Shown: positions 61,059 through 64,000 of the stretch, piece after piece
Layout of the letters: the number at the start of each line of letters is the position of its first letter
Numbering within the stretch: position 1 is the stretch's first letter
Origin: Aliarcobacter cibarius
GTDB taxonomy: Bacteria > Campylobacterota > Campylobacteria > Campylobacterales > Arcobacteraceae
Direction of reading: 5' to 3'
Length of the DNA: 64,000 bases
NCBI RefSeq assembly: GCF_013372265.1
Contig: NZ_CP054051.1
Span: forward strand, 186,001-250,000
Program-made: the position numbers and the translations under genes
The notes under the pieces: model-generated
The model's input: only the letters and a program-made list of their open reading frames with translations
The model's database searches: none
What the model was told of the DNA's origin: nothing

Positions 61059-61964
61059 ATGAAAAAAATATTCTTATATATTTTATTAGCAACTATTTTA
61101 TTTGCTAATGAACAAAATTATATAGAAATAGGTGGTGGTAGTGAAAAATTAAAAAATAATTTTTCACCAGAATCAAGAAAAACTATTATTCAATTAAATG
61201 AAGCACAAGATGAAAATGAAAGTTTTCCTTATTTTGAAATGTACTATGGACATAATCTAAATGATACTTTAAATTTATATGTATCCTCAGATATAAATGG
61301 AGCTCATATAGGTTCATTAATTAATTCAGATTTTGGAGTATTTGATTTTGGATTAAAGTTTAATTTATCTAAAGAGTGGAAAAATCCATTTTTAAAAGAA
61401 GTTGATAGAGAAAAAACAGATGTAACAGAAATTGGTTTTTACACTGGCTATGGTTTATCACTTTTTGATAATCATGAAGGAATGATTAAATATGAACTTA
61501 GCACAATTGAATACAGCAAGGAAACTATAAATAATGATTTAAAAAGAGAAGGGAATAGGCATCTTTTTCTTTTTGAAAACAAATTTAATTCAAAAATTTT
61601 CGATAATGATTTAAGTTATATAACTAATTTATCTTATGAAATATATGATGCTAAAGGGAAATCAAGTTCATATAATAAATATGAATTACTAGTAGGAACA
61701 ACTATAAATTTAACAGAAAATTTTTTATTCTCTATTTTTTCTAATATTGGAAAAAAAGATTATGAAGAAATTAATCTTGAAGTAAATAAAAAGATAAATG
61801 CTGATATTTTTGGTATTAATACTATATTTAGATGGGATAAACCTTTTTCTTATGAAAATATATATTTAAATATTAAAACTGGATTTGAAAAAGAAGATGC
61901 TAATCATAGTTTTTATAATAAAGAGAATACTTATTCAATACTATCAATTGGGTATAAATTCTAA
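61059..61964 (+). CDS. Secreted, probably outer-membrane beta-barrel protein
   Basis: The 301-aa protein has a signal peptide (MKKIFLYILLATILFA) and is then rich in alternating aromatic/polar strands (YFEMYYGHNLNDTLNLYVSSDI, GVFDFGLKFNL, IGFYTGYGLSLFDN). It ends with the C-terminal aromatic signature ...ILSIGYKF, as in outer-membrane barrels assembled by BAM. Own ribosome binding site GGAGGAAAA. It probably lies outside the efflux transcript (hairpin at 60944) but may belong to the same regulon. No specific family recognised. Confidence 0.65.
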   Translation: MKKIFLYILLATILFANEQNYIEIGGGSEKLKNNFSPESRKTIIQLNEAQDENESFPYFEMYYGHNLNDTLNLYVSSDINGAHIGSLINSDFGVFDFGLKFNLSKEWKNPFLKEVDREKTDVTEIGFYTGYGLSLFDNHEGMIKYELSTIEYSKETINNDLKREGNRHLFLFENKFNSKIFDNDLSYITNLSYEIYDAKGKSSSYNKYELLVGTTINLTENFLFSIFSNIGKKDYEEINLEVNKKINADIFGINTIFRWDKPFSYENIYLNIKTGFEKEDANHSFYNKENTYSILSIGYKF

Positions 61965-62118
61965 AAATAAAAGCTTTTAAAAGTAGAATTATAGATTATT
62001 TAAAACCATATAAAATAATTTATAGAAACTATTATTAAATCAATTTCTTTGCTAAATTTAGTTCAAATATGTAAATACAGACATATGTATACAATTTCCT
62101 ATAATTTAAAGGTTCTTC

Positions 62119-64000
62119 ATGCCACTTATTAAGATTTTAACATCTATCCAAAAAAAAGAGTTTGAAGAACCACCAATTCTAAATCAAGAGCTAAAAAATG
62201 AAATTTTTAAACTGCCAATTGAATTAGAACAACAAGTTTATTCATTCAACAACAGTAGTAATCAAATTCATTTTATATTGATGTTTGGATATTTTAAAAT
62301 AACACATAGATTTTTTAATCCAACTTCATATTATGATGAAGATATAAAATACATAGCTTCTAAATTTAAATTTGATGATAATTCATATTCCACTGATATT
62401 GGACATAGTTCATTAGCTACATATAAAAATACAATAAAAAAACATTTTTCTTGTGTTAAATTTACTTCACATATATATGATATTCTTCAAAAAGAATCAG
62501 ATTTATTAGTAAAAAAGCTATTAAAAACACAAGATATTTTTTATTTGTTAGTAGAAAAATCAATGGAATTAAGAATAGAAGTTCCTAGCTATACTCAAAT
62601 AACAACTATCATTTCATCATCAATAAATGCACAAAACACCTTAGATTATAAAAAAATCAAAAAATATGAAAATCATGAAGCCTTAAAAAATCTTGATTAT
62701 CTTTTAAAAGAAGATGTTTCAAACCCTACTAAATATGTTCTTGGTAAATATAAAAGAGTTTTACACTCTGTAAATGCTACTAAAGTTAGACAATCTAATA
62801 TTGATTTTAGATATTTAAATGATTTATCAAAACAACTTGAACCTATTTTAAAAGAGCTTTCATTAGATGATAACACTATTATTCACTATGCAAAATGGGT
62901 TGAAAAATCTGATATGCATCAAATTAGTAGAAAAGTAAAACATAAACAATATTTTGATTTGATATGTTTTGTGCTACATCAAGTAAAAATAAGAAGTGAC
63001 TATTTAATTGATATTTTCGTACAAGTGATGCAATCAATAAAACAAACCACATTAAGAGAACACCAAACAATTTATTATGATCAAAAACATAGCAGAACAA
63101 AGAATTTTAAAGACTTAACACAATTCTTACAAACAGAAATTATTCCAAATATATTAAATTTAGAATCAATTATTAAAAATGATTTCTCAAGTGAAGATAA
63201 AATATCTTTTATAGAGAATATAATTACAGAATTAACAAAAAATGAAGAGTTTCAAAAAATAAAATCAATAGATTTTAATTCATTAAATGAAGAGACTTCT
63301 TTTTATGATATGCTAGAGAATAACTCTTCTAAATTACAAATAAGAATAGCTAAGATTATCCAAAATGTTGATTTTGATACAAACAATTCACAAAAATCTT
63401 TTATAAAAGCAATAGAACATTATAAAAACAATAATGGGAAATTGAATTCATCAACTCCAAAAGATTTTTTAGAGAAAAATATTCAAAGTTTACTATTTCA
63501 AAAAGATGAAAATAATACTAAACATTTTAGAATTTCATTATATAAAATACTATTTTTTATTGAAATATCACAAGCTATTAAATCAGGAAAATTAAACCTT
63601 CTAAACTCTTATAGATATAGAGCATTTGAATCATATTTATTGGATATTAATAAATTCAAAAAAGAAAAGATGGATTTATTGGAACAATACAATCTTTTAC
63701 ATTTTGCTAATTGCAAAAAAACTACAACCTATTTAAAAGAGCAACTAAACTCATCTTTTAAAGATGTTAATGAAAAAATTTCAAAGGAATTAAATCTATA
63801 TTTTCATCTAAAAGGTGAAAATAGTTTTACAATAACTACTCCAAAAGTTGAAAAAGATATATCATTAGATCCATTAACAAAATGGCTTCCAAAAGACAAA
63901 TTTATTCCATTAATATCAATTTTGGAAGAGATTAATAGCTATATTAGTTTTACAAAAGTATTTACACATTACTCTTTAGGAAGGAATAGAAGTAACATAA
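62119..64000 (+). CDS. tnpA: Tn3-family transposase, N-terminal part (runs off the window)
   Basis: The frame is open from the ATG at 62119, behind TTTAAAGGTTC, to the last base, giving 627 residues with no stop. The N-terminus (KILTSIQKKEFEEPPILNQELKNEIFKL..., FILMFGYFKITHRFFNP) matches the DUF4158 start of Tn3-type TnpA. The body is charged and helical like this family's DNA-binding region. The catalytic DDE domain would lie beyond the window. I cannot see a 38-bp GGGG...TAAG-type terminal repeat between 61965 and 62118, so the unit's end is not located. Confidence 0.75.
   Translation, partial: MPLIKILTSIQKKEFEEPPILNQELKNEIFKLPIELEQQVYSFNNSSNQIHFILMFGYFKITHRFFNPTSYYDEDIKYIASKFKFDDNSYSTDIGHSSLATYKNTIKKHFSCVKFTSHIYDILQKESDLLVKKLLKTQDIFYLLVEKSMELRIEVPSYTQITTIISSSINAQNTLDYKKIKKYENHEALKNLDYLLKEDVSNPTKYVLGKYKRVLHSVNATKVRQSNIDFRYLNDLSKQLEPILKELSLDDNTIIHYAKWVEKSDMHQISRKVKHKQYFDLICFVLHQVKIRSDYLIDIFVQVMQSIKQTTLREHQTIYYDQKHSRTKNFKDLTQFLQTEIIPNILNLESIIKNDFSSEDKISFIENIITELTKNEEFQKIKSIDFNSLNEETSFYDMLENNSSKLQIRIAKIIQNVDFDTNNSQKSFIKAIEHYKNNNGKLNSSTPKDFLEKNIQSLLFQKDENNTKHFRISLYKILFFIEISQAIKSGKLNLLNSYRYRAFESYLLDINKFKKEKMDLLEQYNLLHFANCKKTTTYLKEQLNSSFKDVNEKISKELNLYFHLKGENSFTITTPKVEKDISLDPLTKWLPKDKFIPLISILEEINSYISFTKVFTHYSLGRNRSNI

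Overview
The window is very AT-rich, with short intergenic gaps, a strong bias to A/T-ending codons, TATAAT-type -10 boxes without clear -35 boxes, and a 7TMR-DISM histidine kinase. This points to a Campylobacterota (epsilonproteobacterial) genome, most likely Arcobacter/Aliarcobacter. That assignment is inference from composition and gene content: there is no rRNA or other marker gene here, and I saw no tRNA and no CRISPR array. Almost the whole window is accessory DNA, made of defence genes, mobilisation genes and insertion sequences.

Layout. (1) 1-11.8 kb: a co-directional operon (truncated gene, a 1193-aa protein with four integrase-type repeats, a 1628-aa DUF1998 helicase) resembling a two-large-gene Druantia/DISARM-like defence system. 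It is followed by a GHKL ATPase fused to a PD-(D/E)XK nuclease and by the 3' stump of a type III restriction gene. (2) 11.9-25.9 kb: an integrated mobilisable element. It has two paralogous TraG/VirD4-like ATPases, each divergent from a likely regulator (a small unknown protein; a WYL repressor), a run of small unknown genes, a nucleotidyltransferase gene split by an IS630 copy, a MobV-like relaxase behind a perfect 52-bp palindrome, HU and a serine resolvase. (3) 26-36.4 kb: a type III restriction-modification island (DUF2130 nuclease, RloC/PrrC-like ATPase, PD-(D/E)XK protein, Mod, RhuM, Res). (4) 36.4-43.7 kb: oriT-like repeats with a relaxase stump, a lone reverse transcriptase behind a foldable leader, a zinc-ribbon protein, MYG1, a PcfJ-domain protein, and an IS4-family element with its transposase split at A_AAA_AAG. 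(5) 43.8-50.8 kb: YwbE, a tyrosine recombinase, an unassigned RecD-like helicase plus TPR gene pair, and an LRR protein. (6) 51-64 kb: a serine resolvase with its inverted-repeat site, a two-component system, an IS110 copy, a TolC/MFP/RND efflux operon preceded by a tandem 11-bp repeat, a small outer-membrane-like protein, and the 5' part of a Tn3-family transposase running off the window.

How it works together. Regions 1, 3, 4 and 5 look like a layered anti-phage island, with mobilisation genes and recombinases supplying mobility. Region 6 looks like a regulated efflux cargo, possibly carried by a Tn3-type unit. The best candidates for undescribed biology are the solo reverse transcriptase with its putative ncRNA, the helicase+TPR pair, the paired regulator/TraG-like ATPase modules, and the repeat-protein/DUF1998-helicase operon.
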